NCBI GenBank assembly: GCA_016297165.1
Contig: JAEDHF010000001.1
Location: forward strand, 1 to 64,000
DNA length: 64,000 nucleotides
Direction of reading: 5' to 3'
From: Oscillospiraceae bacterium
Lineage (GTDB): Bacteria > Bacillota > Clostridia > Oscillospirales > Ruminococcaceae
Position 1 is the stretch's first letter. Each line of letters opens with the position of its first letter. The position numbers and the translations under genes were made by a program. Below the pieces are notes generated by a model, which was not told the origin of the DNA, searched no databases, and saw only the letters and a list, made by a program, of their open reading frames with translations. Positions 35,246 through 45,674 of the stretch are shown piece after piece.

Positions 35246-36961
35246 TTACTTAACAAGCTTTGTAAAGGCTTCGGAATACTTTTCCTGAAGCTTTCCTGCT
35301 TCCTCGTTGGTTTTTCCTATGGTTGTGTAGTAAATCTTGATTTTCGGCTCTGTGCCCGAGGGACGAATAACGAGACTTGCGCCGCCTTCGAGATAAAGAG
35401 TGATTACGTTGGACTTAGGAAGGTCGATAACGGTCTTACTGCCGCTTAAAAGGTCGGTCTTTTCGGAAGCTTCATAATCGGCTAAGGCGATAACCTTTGT
35501 TCCTGCGATTTCTTCGGGATAATCGGTTCTCATGCGGTTCATGATTTCCTGCATCTTAGCCATACCGCTTGCGCCCTCGAAGGCGAAGGTATCAAGCTTA
35601 TTACAGTAGCAGCCGTATTCCTCATACATCTTCTTTCTTGCTTCAATAAGGGAAACGCCCTGTGCACGGTAGAACGCCGCCATTTCGCAGATAAGCATAG
35701 AGGCTACAACTGCGTCCTTATCTCTTACATAAGAGCCGGCAAGATAACCGTAGCTTTCTTCGAAGCCGAAGATATAGCGGTTTTCCTCGCCCTTTTCCTC
35801 GAGGAAGCCTATCTGCTCGCCGATAAACTTAAAGCCCGTAAGAACCTCGATAATTTCAACGTTATACTTCTTTGCGATTGCTCTTGTAATATCGGTGGTT
35901 ACGATTGTTTTTACTGCTATAGGATTCTTGGGCATTGTTCCCATGGCTGTTCTTTCTCTTGCAATATATTCAAGGAGAAGAGCGCCTACCTCGTTACCGG
36001 TAAATAAAGCGTAGCCGTCGCCGTCGGGAACGGCAATTCCCACACGGTCACAGTCGGGGTCGGTAGCTAAAAGAAGGTCGGGCTTTTCCTTTGCGCAAAG
36101 CTCAAGACCCTTAGTTAAAGCCTCACGGATTTCGGGGTTAGGATAGGGGCAGGTAGCAAAGGTTCCGTCGGGGTTTTCCTGTTCGGGAACTACTACTACG
36201 TTATCAATACCGATTTCCTTTAAAATACGGCGAACGGGCTTGTTGCCTGTTCCGTTAAGGGGAGTATATACCACCTTTAAGCCTGCTTTTGCGCAGACCT
36301 CGGGATGAAGGGACTGCTTCTTAATCTCAGTCATATAAGCGTCGATAGCCTTATCGTCGATATAGTTAATCATACCGCTCTTTAAGCCCTCGTCGAAGGG
36401 AGTGGACTTAATACCGCTGAATACGTCTATCTTATTGATTTCCGCAAGAACAGCGTCAGCGGCAGCGATTGTAAGCTGGCAGCCGTCGGGTCCGTAAACC
36501 TTATAGCCGTTATATTTTGCAGGATTATGGGAAGCGGTTACCATTACGCCTGCGTCACATTTATGGTATCTGACTGCCCAGGAAAGCATAGGAGTGGGCA
36601 TAAGCTCGGTATAGATATAAACCTTGATGCCGTTAGCGGAGAGGACCTCGGCTACGGACTTTGCGAAATAGTCGGACTTAATTCTGCTGTCGTAGGAAAC
36701 GGCAACTGACGCACCCTCGGGCTTTACTGCCTTTAAATAAGCGGCGAGACCCTGTGTTGCCTTACATACGGTATAGTAGTTCATTCTGTTGGTGCCTGCG
36801 CCTATAACGCCTCTTAAACCACCTGTTCCGAATTCGAGCTCACGATAGAAGCGGTCGGAGATTTCCTCCTCCTTACCCTCTACCGAAAGAAGCTCCTTCT
36901 TTAAATCGGGGTCGGCTGTGGCATTTTCAAGCCATAATTTATAAAGCTCATTCGTATTCAT
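35246..36961 (-). CDS. pgcA: Phosphoglucomutase/phosphomannomutase, PgcA-like
   Basis: The 571-residue enzyme starts at MNTNELYKLW behind AAAGGAAG; the 35 upstream residues of the longer reading are untranslated. Phosphoserine loop MVTASHNPAKYNGYK, metal loop DPDCDRVG and substrate loop GFEESYGY are intact, with the C-terminal phosphate-binding RPSGTEPKIKIYY. It interconverts glucose 1- and 6-phosphate for wall and storage polymers. It has its own promoter at 37008-37036. Confidence 0.94.
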   Translation of the reverse strand: MNTNELYKLWLENATADPDLKKELLSVEGKEEEISDRFYRELEFGTGGLRGVIGAGTNRMNYYTVCKATQGLAAYLKAVKPEGASVAVSYDSRIKSDYFAKSVAEVLSANGIKVYIYTELMPTPMLSWAVRYHKCDAGVMVTASHNPAKYNGYKVYGPDGCQLTIAAADAVLAEINKIDVFSGIKSTPFDEGLKSGMINYIDDKAIDAYMTEIKKQSLHPEVCAKAGLKVVYTPLNGTGNKPVRRILKEIGIDNVVVVPEQENPDGTFATCPYPNPEIREALTKGLELCAKEKPDLLLATDPDCDRVGIAVPDGDGYALFTGNEVGALLLEYIARERTAMGTMPKNPIAVKTIVTTDITRAIAKKYNVEIIEVLTGFKFIGEQIGFLEEKGEENRYIFGFEESYGYLAGSYVRDKDAVVASMLICEMAAFYRAQGVSLIEARKKMYEEYGCYCNKLDTFAFEGASGMAKMQEIMNRMRTDYPEEIAGTKVIALADYEASEKTDLLSGSKTVIDLPKSNVITLYLEGGASLVIRPSGTEPKIKIYYTTIGKTNEEAGKLQEKYSEAFTKLVK

Positions 36962-37007
36962 ATAAATCTTCCTTTCAATATGAAATATATTGGGAAATCT
37001 TAAGGTA

Positions 37008-37036
37008 AGTATAGCATATCGATTCAGAAATTGCAA
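37008..37036 (-). promoter_or_regulatory. Promoter of the phosphoglucomutase gene
   Basis: TTGCAA (37036-37031) and TATACT (37013-37008) are 17 bp apart on the minus strand. Confidence 0.65.
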
Positions 37037-37147
37037 TATCCGTTTCCTAAAATTTTCGTTTACCACAAAAAATTACTGCATAAATAAGAAAAAACAGGCA
37101 AAAATACTTCCATAAACCTCTGTATTCAAGAAAGGACAGGATAAATT

Positions 37148-37825
37148 ATGAAAAAGGTTGAGTTTAAAAACGGACTTAAGGGAAAGGGCTTTACCGCCGC
37201 ATTGGTGCTTAGTCTTTGCGCTGTGGGAATTTCCGCCTATGTTGCATACGACGGCGCCATGAACAGACTTCAGACCGAGGCCCCCGATACGGGAGAGGAT
37301 AACGTCTTTATCTTCTCCGACGAAACCGAGGACGTAAGCGCAGAAAAGCTTAATATCCCCAAGGAAACCACAACTACTGCCGAAGAGGAAGCCGAAAGCG
37401 CGGGGCTTGTGTTCGAAAACCCGAAAACTATGCCCGTTAACGGCGAAATAATCAATCCCTACAGCGGCGGAGAGCTTGTAAAGAGCGAAACCCTCGGAGT
37501 ATGGAAAACCCACGATGGGGTGGATATTGCCGCCGAAACGGGTACCGCCGTCGCTTCTATGATGAAGGGTACCGTTTCCGAGGTTAAGGACGACCCCCTC
37601 TGGGGCATTTCGGTTATTATCGACCACGGCGACGGAGTTATCGGTCATTACTGTAACCTCGGAGAGAATCTTAACGTTAAAACGGGTCAGCAGGTTTTAA
37701 TGGGAGAGGTTATCGGCTCTGTGGGCAGTACTGCGGATATCGAATGTAAACTCGCTCCCCACCTTCATTTCGGTGTAACCCGAAACGGCGCATGGTGCGA
37801 CCCATTAGCCTTTATCGAGGAATAA
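37148..37825 (+). CDS. Membrane-anchored M23 metallopeptidase, SpoIIQ-like
   Basis: A 225-residue protein with an N-terminal anchor (residues 16-36), an acidic/Thr-rich linker and a LytM domain. Metal and catalytic residues are complete: HDGVD and HLHFGV, with HYCNL. The gene order (single M23 protein, no partner) and linker resemble SpoIIQ, the forespore protein that pairs with SpoIIIAH in the engulfment channel. The spoIIIA genes are not in view, so the sporulation role is inference; a general wall hydrolase is possible. Confidence 0.78.
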   Translation: MKKVEFKNGLKGKGFTAALVLSLCAVGISAYVAYDGAMNRLQTEAPDTGEDNVFIFSDETEDVSAEKLNIPKETTTTAEEEAESAGLVFENPKTMPVNGEIINPYSGGELVKSETLGVWKTHDGVDIAAETGTAVASMMKGTVSEVKDDPLWGISVIIDHGDGVIGHYCNLGENLNVKTGQQVLMGEVIGSVGSTADIECKLAPHLHFGVTRNGAWCDPLAFIEE

Positions 37826-37835
37826 ACAGTAAGAA

Positions 37836-37927
37836 AAATCCCGGAGAATACTTTGGCAGTACCACAAGAAGTCCTGAGGCGGTTTATGCGTGGGACTGTC
37901 CGTTATTTCTCCGGGAAATTTTTTTTA
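37836..37927 (+). terminator. Long terminator hairpin after the M23 gene
   Basis: TCCCGGAGAA and TTCTCCGGGA pair across ~58 nt that fold further (AGT-CCAC / GTGG-ACT) and run into T8. The large interior is unusual for a simple terminator. Confidence 0.75.
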
Positions 37928-38014
37928 TTATTACTTAGCCCTCTCCCTTTTATGAAATATACCGTTTTTCGCCGTTATTATAGGGAAAAAAGGGCTTATT
38001 TTTCGGAAAATCCC

Positions 38015-38043
38015 TTGATTTTCGGGGGATTTTATGATATAAT
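38015..38043 (+). promoter_or_regulatory. gyrB promoter
   Basis: TTGATT (38015-38020) and TATAAT (38038-38043) are 17 bp apart, 84 bp before the gyrB ATG. An AT-rich block ATTATATAATATATAG lies downstream. Confidence 0.75.
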
Positions 38044-38126
38044 TATGACTATACTATTATATAATATATAGTTTGTCATTATTGTAAGATTACAATATGG
38101 TGACCATATAAGAAAAGGAACAGGAT

Positions 38127-40112
38127 ATGGACGAAAATACTAAGGTTACCAACCATGAATACGGCGCAGAGGATATACAGATTCTCGAGGGTCTTGAGGC
38201 TGTACGAAAAAGACCGGGTATGTATATCGGTTCTACAGGTCCCAGCGGTCTGCACCACCTCGTATATGAAATAGTTGATAATGCTATTGATGAGGCATTG
38301 GCAGGCTACTGCACCCGTATCGACGTTAAGATACTCCCAGGAGATGTTATCGAGGTTACGGATAACGGCCGTGGTATCCCTACAGGCATTCACCCTAAGG
38401 AGGGCATTTCCGCTGCTACCGTTGTTTATACAATCCTCCACGCAGGAGGTAAGTTCGGCGGCGGCGGTTATAAGGTTTCCGGCGGCTTACACGGCGTAGG
38501 CGCTTCGGTAGTAAACGCTCTTTCCGAATACCTCGAGCTGGAGGTGCACGACGGTAAAAATATACATTACCAGCGTTTCGAAAGAGGCCATTACGACGAA
38601 CAGATGAAAATAATCGGGGAAACCTCTATTACCGGTACAAAGGTACGCTTTAAGCCCGACGGTACAATTTTCCACGATACCGTTTTCAACTACGAGACCC
38701 TTCTCGACAGAATGAGGGAGCAGTCCTTCCTTAACGGCGGACTTCTTATTAACCTTTCCGACGAAAGAGACCCCGAAAATATCGTAAGTGAAAAGCTTCG
38801 TTATGAGGGCGGTATTATAAGCTATGTAGAATGGCTTCAGGATATGAGAGGTGCAGACAGACTTCACCCCGACGTTATCTATCTTAGCGGCGTTATGGAC
38901 GATATTACCGTAGAGGTAGCCTTCCAGTACAATACAGACTTCAACAGCGAGGCCTTCCGTTCCTTCGCCAACAATATCCATACCATAGACGGCGGTACTC
39001 ACGAAACTGCCTTCAAGAGAGCCCTCAATAAGGTAGTAAACGACTTCGTAAAGGCATATCTTGAACAGGAAGCAAGCAAGAAGACCAAGAAAAACGCTAA
39101 GAAGAACGACGATAAAAAGGAATTTGTTGCTCTTTCGGGAGAAGCTATCCGAGAGGCTATAAACGCAGTTATTTCCGTTAAGCTTCCCGAATGTGAGTTC
39201 GAGGGACAGACAAAGGGTAAGCTCGGTAATCCCGAGGTTGCTCCCGTAGTATATCAGATTGTTACCGAAAAGCTTACATACTACTTTGAGGAACATCCCG
39301 AAACCGCCAATATCATAGTCACAAAGGCTATCAATTCCCAGGCGGCAAGAGATGCCGCAAAGAAGGCTATGGAGGCTAAGAGAAAGTCGGTAGCCGATGG
39401 TGCAGGACTTCCCGGTAAGCTTGCGGACTGCTACGAAAAGGACGCCGAAAAGACGGAAATATATATCGTAGAGGGTGACTCTGCGGGCGGCTCTGCTAAA
39501 CAGGGCAGAAACAGCGCCTTTCAGGCTATTCTTCCTCTCTGGGGAAAAATGCTTAACGTAGAAAAGGCGAGAGCGGATAAGGTTTATAATAACGATAAGC
39601 TGCTGCCTGTGGTAAAGGCTCTCGGTACGGGTATCGGCGAGGACTTCGATATTACTAAGCTCCGCTACGGAAGAATCGTTATTATGGCGGATGCCGACGT
39701 TGACGGCGCACATATCAGAACGTTACTTTTAACCTTCTTCTTCCGCTTTATGAAGCCTCTTATCGAGGAGGGACACGTTTTCCTTGCCCAGCCTCCTCTC
39801 TTTAAGGTATTCAGAGGTAAGCAGGTAAGATATGCCTTCTCCGACGAGGAGAGAGACGCTTATATCGCCGAGCTTTCGGGAGATAATAACGCTAAGGTAG
39901 AAGTACAGCGCTATAAAGGTCTTGGTGAAATGGACCCCGACCAGCTCTGGGAAACCACAATGGACCCGGAAAGACGTACTATGCTTAAGGTAAGTATGGA
40001 GGACGCAGCAAAGGCGGATATGATATTCTCTATTCTTATGGGCGATAAGGTTGAGCCTCGTAGAGAGTTTATCGAAACCAATGCGAAGTACGTTGAAAAT
40101 CTCGATATATAA
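38127..40112 (+). CDS. gyrB: DNA gyrase subunit B
   Basis: The 661-residue subunit has the GHKL ATP site (DNAIDEALAGYC, DNGRGIPTGIH, GGLHGVG), the transducer, the Toprim motifs EGDSAGGSAKQGRN and DADVDGAHIRTLL, and the GyrA-binding tail RYKGLGEMDPDQLWETTMDP. The length fits the Gram-positive form without the E. coli insertion. In Bacillus gyrB follows recF/remB; here gyrBA lies about 6 kb away on the other side of dnaA. Confidence 0.98.
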   Translation: MDENTKVTNHEYGAEDIQILEGLEAVRKRPGMYIGSTGPSGLHHLVYEIVDNAIDEALAGYCTRIDVKILPGDVIEVTDNGRGIPTGIHPKEGISAATVVYTILHAGGKFGGGGYKVSGGLHGVGASVVNALSEYLELEVHDGKNIHYQRFERGHYDEQMKIIGETSITGTKVRFKPDGTIFHDTVFNYETLLDRMREQSFLNGGLLINLSDERDPENIVSEKLRYEGGIISYVEWLQDMRGADRLHPDVIYLSGVMDDITVEVAFQYNTDFNSEAFRSFANNIHTIDGGTHETAFKRALNKVVNDFVKAYLEQEASKKTKKNAKKNDDKKEFVALSGEAIREAINAVISVKLPECEFEGQTKGKLGNPEVAPVVYQIVTEKLTYYFEEHPETANIIVTKAINSQAARDAAKKAMEAKRKSVADGAGLPGKLADCYEKDAEKTEIYIVEGDSAGGSAKQGRNSAFQAILPLWGKMLNVEKARADKVYNNDKLLPVVKALGTGIGEDFDITKLRYGRIVIMADADVDGAHIRTLLLTFFFRFMKPLIEEGHVFLAQPPLFKVFRGKQVRYAFSDEERDAYIAELSGDNNAKVEVQRYKGLGEMDPDQLWETTMDPERRTMLKVSMEDAAKADMIFSILMGDKVEPRREFIETNAKYVENLDI

Positions 40113-40130
40113 GGATATTTCTGAAATAAT

Positions 40131-40508
40131 ATGAATTCTGAAGAAAATAACGAAAAACAGATTGAGAAGCTCGAAAGAATGGAAAAAATCTATGCAGACG
40201 AGGAGCGTCACCAATCGGTTATAGAAAAAATCGAAACCGAGGACAGCGATTTCTGCGCCCCCTTAAGAAAGGTCTTTAAATGGGTTCTTCTTATCGTGTG
40301 GCTTGCCTGTGTGGCAGTTCTTATTACCGGCGGAGATTTTACCCTTCCCGCCTCGGGTATTCTCTTTTCGGGAGGAATTTATGCAGGACTTTATATCCCG
40401 AAATTCTTCCGACAGAACAAAAAAGGAGACGTTGTTGTTGCGATAATAGTAGCTTTAGCTACTATCGGTCTTTCGGTTATCCTTATAACGGGCAACAGCG
40501 TCTGGTGA
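40131..40508 (+). CDS. Small membrane protein between gyrB and gyrA (125 aa)
   Basis: A charged Glu/Lys-rich N-terminal half (about 45 residues, likely coiled coil) is followed by three hydrophobic helices (KWVLLIVWLACVAVLI, ILFSGGIYAGLYI, VVVAIIVALATIGLSVIL). It starts 18 nt after gyrB and ends 11 nt before the next gene, so it is in the gyrase operon. No family recognised. Confidence 0.75.
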   Translation: MNSEENNEKQIEKLERMEKIYADEERHQSVIEKIETEDSDFCAPLRKVFKWVLLIVWLACVAVLITGGDFTLPASGILFSGGIYAGLYIPKFFRQNKKGDVVVAIIVALATIGLSVILITGNSVW

Positions 40509-40519
40509 AAGGAAAATAA

Positions 40520-41152
40520 ATGGACGAGCTCTTTAATATAAGGTTCGATATGGATAACGGCGAGATAGAAAAGGCTTACGTTAAATTCCAGAATAGGTTT
40601 ACTCTTAAAAGAAAGCTTATTTATACAGTAGTCTATATTATCGTAATAATCCTCGGTATTGACCTTATTCTTAAAAACAACACAAGTCCCTTCGGTTATA
40701 TTGCTACGGGACTTGGCGCAGGTATTCTTCTCTTTAACTGGATACAGCCTGTTATTATAAGAAAGAAAATGCTTTCTATCCTCGGGGATATGGGGCAGGA
40801 AACCTATAATATGGCATTTTTTGAGGACAGGATTGAGATTTCTACAGAAATTGCCCCCGAACAGGAAACCGAGGTTGTGGCTATTACCTCTCACGGAGTT
40901 ATGCCCGTAGAGGAAGGAAGCGAAGCAGCTAAGGAAATTGCCGCTAATCCCGAAATAGTAAGGGACGATACGAAAATAGAAAAGAGCGTTTATCGCCTGG
41001 CGGAAAACGAGCTTACCTTCTATGAGGACGATAGCCTTTTCCACCTTTATCTTAACAGAAGCTCCTTCTACGCTATACCGAAGAGATGCCTTAACGAAAC
41101 CGATATAGCGGCTCTTAAGGAATATATATCCGATAAGGCGCTTAATGCATAA
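40520..41152 (+). CDS. YcxB-like membrane protein
   Basis: A 210-residue protein with two helices (LIYTVVYIIVIILGIDLI and SPFGYIATGLGAGILLF) followed by a YcxB-like C-terminal domain (DRIEISTEI, then LYLNRSSFYAIPKRCL). YcxB-like proteins are widespread and uncharacterised. It sits between gyrB and gyrA, 30 nt before the latter. Confidence 0.78.
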   Translation: MDELFNIRFDMDNGEIEKAYVKFQNRFTLKRKLIYTVVYIIVIILGIDLILKNNTSPFGYIATGLGAGILLFNWIQPVIIRKKMLSILGDMGQETYNMAFFEDRIEISTEIAPEQETEVVAITSHGVMPVEEGSEAAKEIAANPEIVRDDTKIEKSVYRLAENELTFYEDDSLFHLYLNRSSFYAIPKRCLNETDIAALKEYISDKALNA

Positions 41153-41182
41153 CACCCATAAAAAACAAAGGAATATATAATT

Positions 41183-43864
41183 ATGGAATACGTTGAATCT
41201 ATTCACCCCGGCGAGAAGCTTATAGCCGTAGATATCGAGAATGAGATGAAGAAATCCTTCCTCGACTATTCTATGTCGGTTATCGTTTCCCGTGCACTTC
41301 CCGACGTAAGGGACGGCTTAAAGCCCGTACACCGTCGTATCATCTATACCATGAACGACGCAGGCAACACCTCGGACAAGCCCTACAGAAAATGCGCCTA
41401 TACCGTCGGCGAGGTTCTCGGTAAATACCACCCCCACGGCGACAGCTCCGTTTATGACGCTATGGTACGTTTAGCCCAGAACTTCTCTCTTCGCTACCCT
41501 ATGGTGGACGGACACGGTAACTTCGGCTCTATCGACGGCGACCCCCCTGCTGCATACCGTTACACGGAAGCACGACTTGCGAAAATCGCTAACGAAATGC
41601 TCCAGGATATAAATAAGGATACCGTAGATTTCGGACCCAACTACGACGATAAGCTTAAGGAGCCTACCGTTTTACCCTCCCGTTTTCCGAATCTTCTCGT
41701 AAACGGAAGTATCGGTATCGCCGTAGGTATGGCAACCAACATTCCGCCCCATAACTTAAACGAGGTAATAGACGCCCTCGACCTTCTTATCGAGGATAGG
41801 GACGCTCCCGTTGAGAGCATTATGAACTGCATAAAGGGACCCGACTTCCCTACCGGCGGTATCATTATGGGCTATTCGGGTATCCGCTCCGCTTATTATA
41901 CGGGCAGGGGTAAGATAATTCTCCGAGGAAGAGCGGAAATTGTTGAAGAAAAGACCCATACAAGAATAGTTATCACCGAAATTCCATATATGGTAAATAA
42001 GACCCGTCTTCTCGAATCAATCGGCGAGCTTATGAGAGATAAGCGAATCGAGGGTATTTCTACTCTCCGTGACGAATCCGACAGAACGGGTATGAAGATA
42101 GTTATTGAGCTTAAGCGTGACGCTAACGCAAACGTTGTTCTTAATAAGCTTTATTCCTATACACAGCTGCAGGATACCGTAGGCGTAATTATGCTTGCGC
42201 TTGTGGACGGCGTTCCGAAGATTTTACCCCTTAAGGATATGCTTAGCCACTATCTTGATTTCCAGGTTGACGTAATCGAAAGACGTACCCGCTACGACCT
42301 TGAAAAGGCAAGAAACAGAGCCCATTTACTACAGGGCTTTATGCTGGCTATCGACAATATCGACGAGGTTATCGCTATCCTTCGTTCAAGTAAGACTGTT
42401 CAGGAGGGTAAGGATCGCCTTATGGAGCGTTTCAAGGAAGCCGACCTTTCACAGCTTCTGACCCGTGCCATGGACGACGCCCATAAGGACATAAAGTTCG
42501 AAACAGAAATCGGTCTTTCCGAGCAGCAGGCTGACGCTATCGTACAGATGCGTCTTGCACAGCTTACAGGTCTCGAAAAGGAAAAGATTGAGGACGAGCT
42601 GGGCGAAATAATGAATAAGATTTCCGAATACATGGAAATTCTCGGAGATAAGGCTAAGGTTTATGAGGTAATCCGTGAGGAATTAGAGGTTATCCGTAAG
42701 AAATACGGCGACGAAAGACGTACCTCTATCGAGCAGGTAAGCGGCGAGGTTGATATCGAGGACCTTATTCCCGTTGAGGAAAGCGTTATTACATACACCA
42801 ACCTCGGCTATCTTAAGCGTCAGGCTGTTGATGTATATAACCTTCAGAGAAGAGGCGGCCGTGGCGTTTCGGGCATGAAGCAGCGTGATGAGGACTTCGT
42901 TGAGAACGTATTTATCTCCTCCTCACACGATAACATTCTCTTTATTACCAATCTCGGTAATATGTATAAGCTGAAATGCTACGAAATTCCCGAGGGCTCG
43001 AAACAAAGCAGAGGCACCAACGTTGTAAACCTGCTGCAGTTAGAAGAGGGCGAAAAGATAGCAGCAATGATGAAAACCGCCGATTTCTCGGAGAATAAGT
43101 ACTTTGTCTGCGTAACGAAGCAGGGTAAAATCAAGCGTACCAATCTCTCTGCATTTAAGAACATAAGAAAGAGGGGACTTCGTGCAATCACTCTCATGGA
43201 GGGTGATGAAATTGCGGCGGCTCACCTTACCGAGGGCGACTCGGGAGTTCTTATCGCTACCCATAACGGTAGAGCAATCACCTTTATGGAGGATAAGATC
43301 AGAAGTATGGGTAGAATGGCGGCAGGCGTAAGAGCAATAAAGCTTAACGACGGAGACTATGTAGTAGGCGCAACCAAGGCCTACGACGAGAATATGACTA
43401 TTCTTACCGTTACGGATAAGGGTCTCGGAAGGCGTACTGCCCTTAAGAACTACCCCTTAAGAAACAGGGGAGGATACGGCGTTCTCAACTATAAGGTTGA
43501 CGACGAAAAGGGCTATGTCTGCGGTATTCGTGCGCTCGGTCCCGACGACGACGTTATTCTTATCAGCAGCGACGGCGTCATAATCCGTATCAGAGCCAAC
43601 GACCTTAACGTTATGGGCAGATATGCCCGTGGCGTAAGGGTTATGAGACTTACCGAGGATAACAGGGTCGTTTCCTTCACAAGAACCGAGCACGACGACA
43701 CCGAGACTACCGAAGAGGTAGAGAAGGCTGACGAAGCTGATATCCTTGCGGCAGAAGCTGAGGAAGCGGCTGAGGTTATCCTTGACGAGGCTGAACCCGA
43801 GGACGAGGAAGAGATAACCGAAGAAGATATTTCCGAGGAAACTGATTCCGAAGATGAACAGTAA
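41183..43864 (+). CDS. gyrA: DNA gyrase subunit A
   Basis: The 893-residue subunit has the quinolone region [17 protein letters not shown], the catalytic tyrosine in [10 protein letters not shown], a coiled-coil gate and a beta-pinwheel. The GyrA box QRRGGRG marks true gyrase over topoisomerase IV. The last ~50 residues are an acidic Glu/Asp tail, as in enterobacterial GyrA; Bacillus GyrA lacks such a tail. Serine residues at the position usually mutated to resistance are wild type. Confidence 0.98.
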   Translation: MEYVESIHPGEKLIAVDIENEMKKSFLDYSMSVIVSRALPDVRDGLKPVHRRIIYTMNDAGNTSDKPYRKCAYTVGEVLGKYHPHGDSSVYDAMVRLAQNFSLRYPMVDGHGNFGSIDGDPPAAYRYTEARLAKIANEMLQDINKDTVDFGPNYDDKLKEPTVLPSRFPNLLVNGSIGIAVGMATNIPPHNLNEVIDALDLLIEDRDAPVESIMNCIKGPDFPTGGIIMGYSGIRSAYYTGRGKIILRGRAEIVEEKTHTRIVITEIPYMVNKTRLLESIGELMRDKRIEGISTLRDESDRTGMKIVIELKRDANANVVLNKLYSYTQLQDTVGVIMLALVDGVPKILPLKDMLSHYLDFQVDVIERRTRYDLEKARNRAHLLQGFMLAIDNIDEVIAILRSSKTVQEGKDRLMERFKEADLSQLLTRAMDDAHKDIKFETEIGLSEQQADAIVQMRLAQLTGLEKEKIEDELGEIMNKISEYMEILGDKAKVYEVIREELEVIRKKYGDERRTSIEQVSGEVDIEDLIPVEESVITYTNLGYLKRQAVDVYNLQRRGGRGVSGMKQRDEDFVENVFISSSHDNILFITNLGNMYKLKCYEIPEGSKQSRGTNVVNLLQLEEGEKIAAMMKTADFSENKYFVCVTKQGKIKRTNLSAFKNIRKRGLRAITLMEGDEIAAAHLTEGDSGVLIATHNGRAITFMEDKIRSMGRMAAGVRAIKLNDGDYVVGATKAYDENMTILTVTDKGLGRRTALKNYPLRNRGGYGVLNYKVDDEKGYVCGIRALGPDDDVILISSDGVIIRIRANDLNVMGRYARGVRVMRLTEDNRVVSFTRTEHDDTETTEEVEKADEADILAAEAEEAAEVILDEAEPEDEEEITEEDISEETDSEDEQ

Positions 43865-43865
43865 T

Positions 43866-43936
43866 ATGAACAAATATATGTTCATTGGATAGAAAAGATT
43901 AACGGACTGCGTAGATTCTATGCAGTCCGTATTTTT
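43866..43936 (+). terminator. gyrA terminator region
   Basis: A hairpin ATGAAC-AAATATAT-GTTCAT (43866-43885) is followed by CGGACTGC-11 nt-GCAGTCCG (43903-43929) and T5. The second is a standard terminator. Confidence 0.85.
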
Positions 43937-44011
43937 CTATTAAAATTTTACAGAGGGTTGAGATTTTGAGGGAGATTTCGAGAATATGAGAGGGGCTCTG
44001 CCCCCGACCCC

Positions 44012-44105
44012 GCACCCTTTTTCGAGAAAAAGGGCGGCAAAAAGCTTTTGTATTTTAAGAGAAAAACAGACCGCAAAAAAATGGCAGAGCGGCTTCCGCC
44101 CCCGC
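44012..44105. repeat. GC-rich double-hairpin repeat
   Basis: GGGGCTCTGCCCC-type and CCCTTTTTCGAGAAAAAGGG hairpins precede a GCGG-CTT-CCGC stem that may help end yicC. The composition contrasts with the AT-rich surroundings. Only this copy is in the window. Confidence 0.4.
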
Positions 44106-44984
44106 TTATTCTATGTTCTGGATTTGCTCTCTTATTTTTTCGATTTCGCTCTTTACATCAACCACGATTCGGGTTATCCGTAAATCCTGTGCCTTTGAGC
44201 CTATAGTATTTGTCTCACGGTTAAGCTCCTGCACAAGGAAGTCAAGCTTCCTGCCCACATGCTCCTCCGTATCCAGCATTTTTCTGAACTGCTCGAAATG
44301 GCTCTTTAACCGTACGGTTTCCTCATCAACAGCAATCTTTTCGGCAAAAATGCCTGCTTCTAAAAGAATACGCTGCTCATCAATCTGCTTATTCTCGAGA
44401 ATTTCCGTCATCTTCGCCATAAGTCGCTCACGATATGCCTTTACGGTTTCGGGAGAATACTCGCAAACCTTCTCAATCATAGCTTCGATATTGGAGAGCT
44501 TTTCGAGAATATCCGCCTTCATCTTTTCGCCCTCGGTTTCACGCATCTTTACGAATTTTTCCAATGCACCCTCGGCGGTTTCCTTAACAGCCAGCCAGAT
44601 TTCCTCCTCGTCAACATCTGCCCTTACTACGTTAAAGGCGTCGGTCATTTTGAAGATTGAGTTAAGGGAAAGGTCGTCCTTTAAGCCGAATTTCTCCCCT
44701 GCCTCACGCATAGCGGTAACGTAATTTTCTACTACGAGGTCGTTTACCGTTACGGCGGTTTCCTTACTCTTTATATTATAAACCGAGAGGGAAACCTCAA
44801 CCTTTCCTCGGCTTATTTTCTCCTTTAAAAGGGTCTTAAGCTTTTCCTCGAGATACATATACTGTCGGGGCAGCTTCGCAGTAAATTCGTAATAACGTGA
44901 GTTAACCGAGCGTATTTCTACGAGATATTCCCGTCCGTCGATAACCTTATGCTCCCTGCCGAAGCCTGTCATACTTCTTATCAT
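44106..44984 (-). CDS. YicC/YloC family endoribonuclease-like protein
   Basis: A 292-residue protein with the family start MIRSMTGFGRE and C-terminal signature FLVQELNRETNTIGSKAQD. YicC family proteins have RNase activity in E. coli and Bacillus. It precedes the Wzz-like gene in reverse; in many Firmicutes it lies near remA and gmk, not seen here. Confidence 0.92.
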   Translation of the reverse strand: MIRSMTGFGREHKVIDGREYLVEIRSVNSRYYEFTAKLPRQYMYLEEKLKTLLKEKISRGKVEVSLSVYNIKSKETAVTVNDLVVENYVTAMREAGEKFGLKDDLSLNSIFKMTDAFNVVRADVDEEEIWLAVKETAEGALEKFVKMRETEGEKMKADILEKLSNIEAMIEKVCEYSPETVKAYRERLMAKMTEILENKQIDEQRILLEAGIFAEKIAVDEETVRLKSHFEQFRKMLDTEEHVGRKLDFLVQELNRETNTIGSKAQDLRITRIVVDVKSEIEKIREQIQNIE

Positions 44985-45001
44985 AGTTTTTTCCTTTCTG
45001 T

Positions 45002-45664
45002 TTATCTTCCTAAGTAGTCAATTTCCCTGTCGAAATCCATAAGCTCGCCGAGGACGGGAATGTTATATTCCTCGGTAAGATTGTCCGCTGAGGTTATGGT
45101 GTTGTCCAGCTTCCAGATTATAAGTATGCCTATAACGGAAATAATAAGACCTGCCCCGAAGCCGATAGCTACAAAGAGCATATCATTTGGGAAAACGGGA
45201 GCTTCGGGCATTTTCGGCGACGAAACTACGGTTATTCCCGCATTTTCGATATAACCCGACAGCACCTCAGGCATAGCCCTAAGATATATTTCCGCTAATT
45301 TGCAGGAATTTTCCGCCGTACTCATATCTATTTCGGCTCTTAAAATACCCGTTCCGCCCTCCTGGCTTATCTTTATCATTTCCTCATATTCCCGGTAGGA
45401 AAAGCGAACCTGTAACCCCTCGTTCATTTCGTTATAGATGTTGGGGCTCTTGAATAAAAGGGCTGCGGTAGTTGCACTTACAGGGTCGGGCTTTCCGCTT
45501 TCGTCGGTTACCATTACGTCAAATGTGGTGATATAATGCTTTTCTATTCCGTAGGCAGAAAGCAGATATCCCGAAATTGTCGTAAGAACAACCACAACAA
45601 CAGCTATTCGCCAGTTATTTCTTATAGTATTAAGAAGCTTTTTAAGTTTATTATTCTTTTTCAT
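45002..45664 (-). CDS. Wzz/YveK-like chain-length determinant protein
   Basis: A 220-residue protein with N- and C-terminal membrane helices (about 16-36 and 165-187) and an extracellular domain. The tail DNTITSADNLTEEYNIPVLG is the usual PCP2 ending before a BY-kinase. The kinase and phosphatase genes that normally follow are not present on either side, so this is a lone copy between yicC and rsmG. Confidence 0.85.
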   Translation of the reverse strand: MKKNNKLKKLLNTIRNNWRIAVVVVVLTTISGYLLSAYGIEKHYITTFDVMVTDESGKPDPVSATTAALLFKSPNIYNEMNEGLQVRFSYREYEEMIKISQEGGTGILRAEIDMSTAENSCKLAEIYLRAMPEVLSGYIENAGITVVSSPKMPEAPVFPNDMLFVAIGFGAGLIISVIGILIIWKLDNTITSADNLTEEYNIPVLGELMDFDREIDYLGR

Positions 45665-45674
45665 TTTCTTTCCT

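Noticed and set aside
38487..39713. 408-residue open frame antisense to gyrB
   Set aside because: It is the mirror of a highly conserved gyrB region, has no ribosome binding site and its translation looks random.
40391..41206. 271-residue frame antisense to the YcxB-like gene
   Set aside because: It covers two genes that have good sites and recognisable features; no support of its own.
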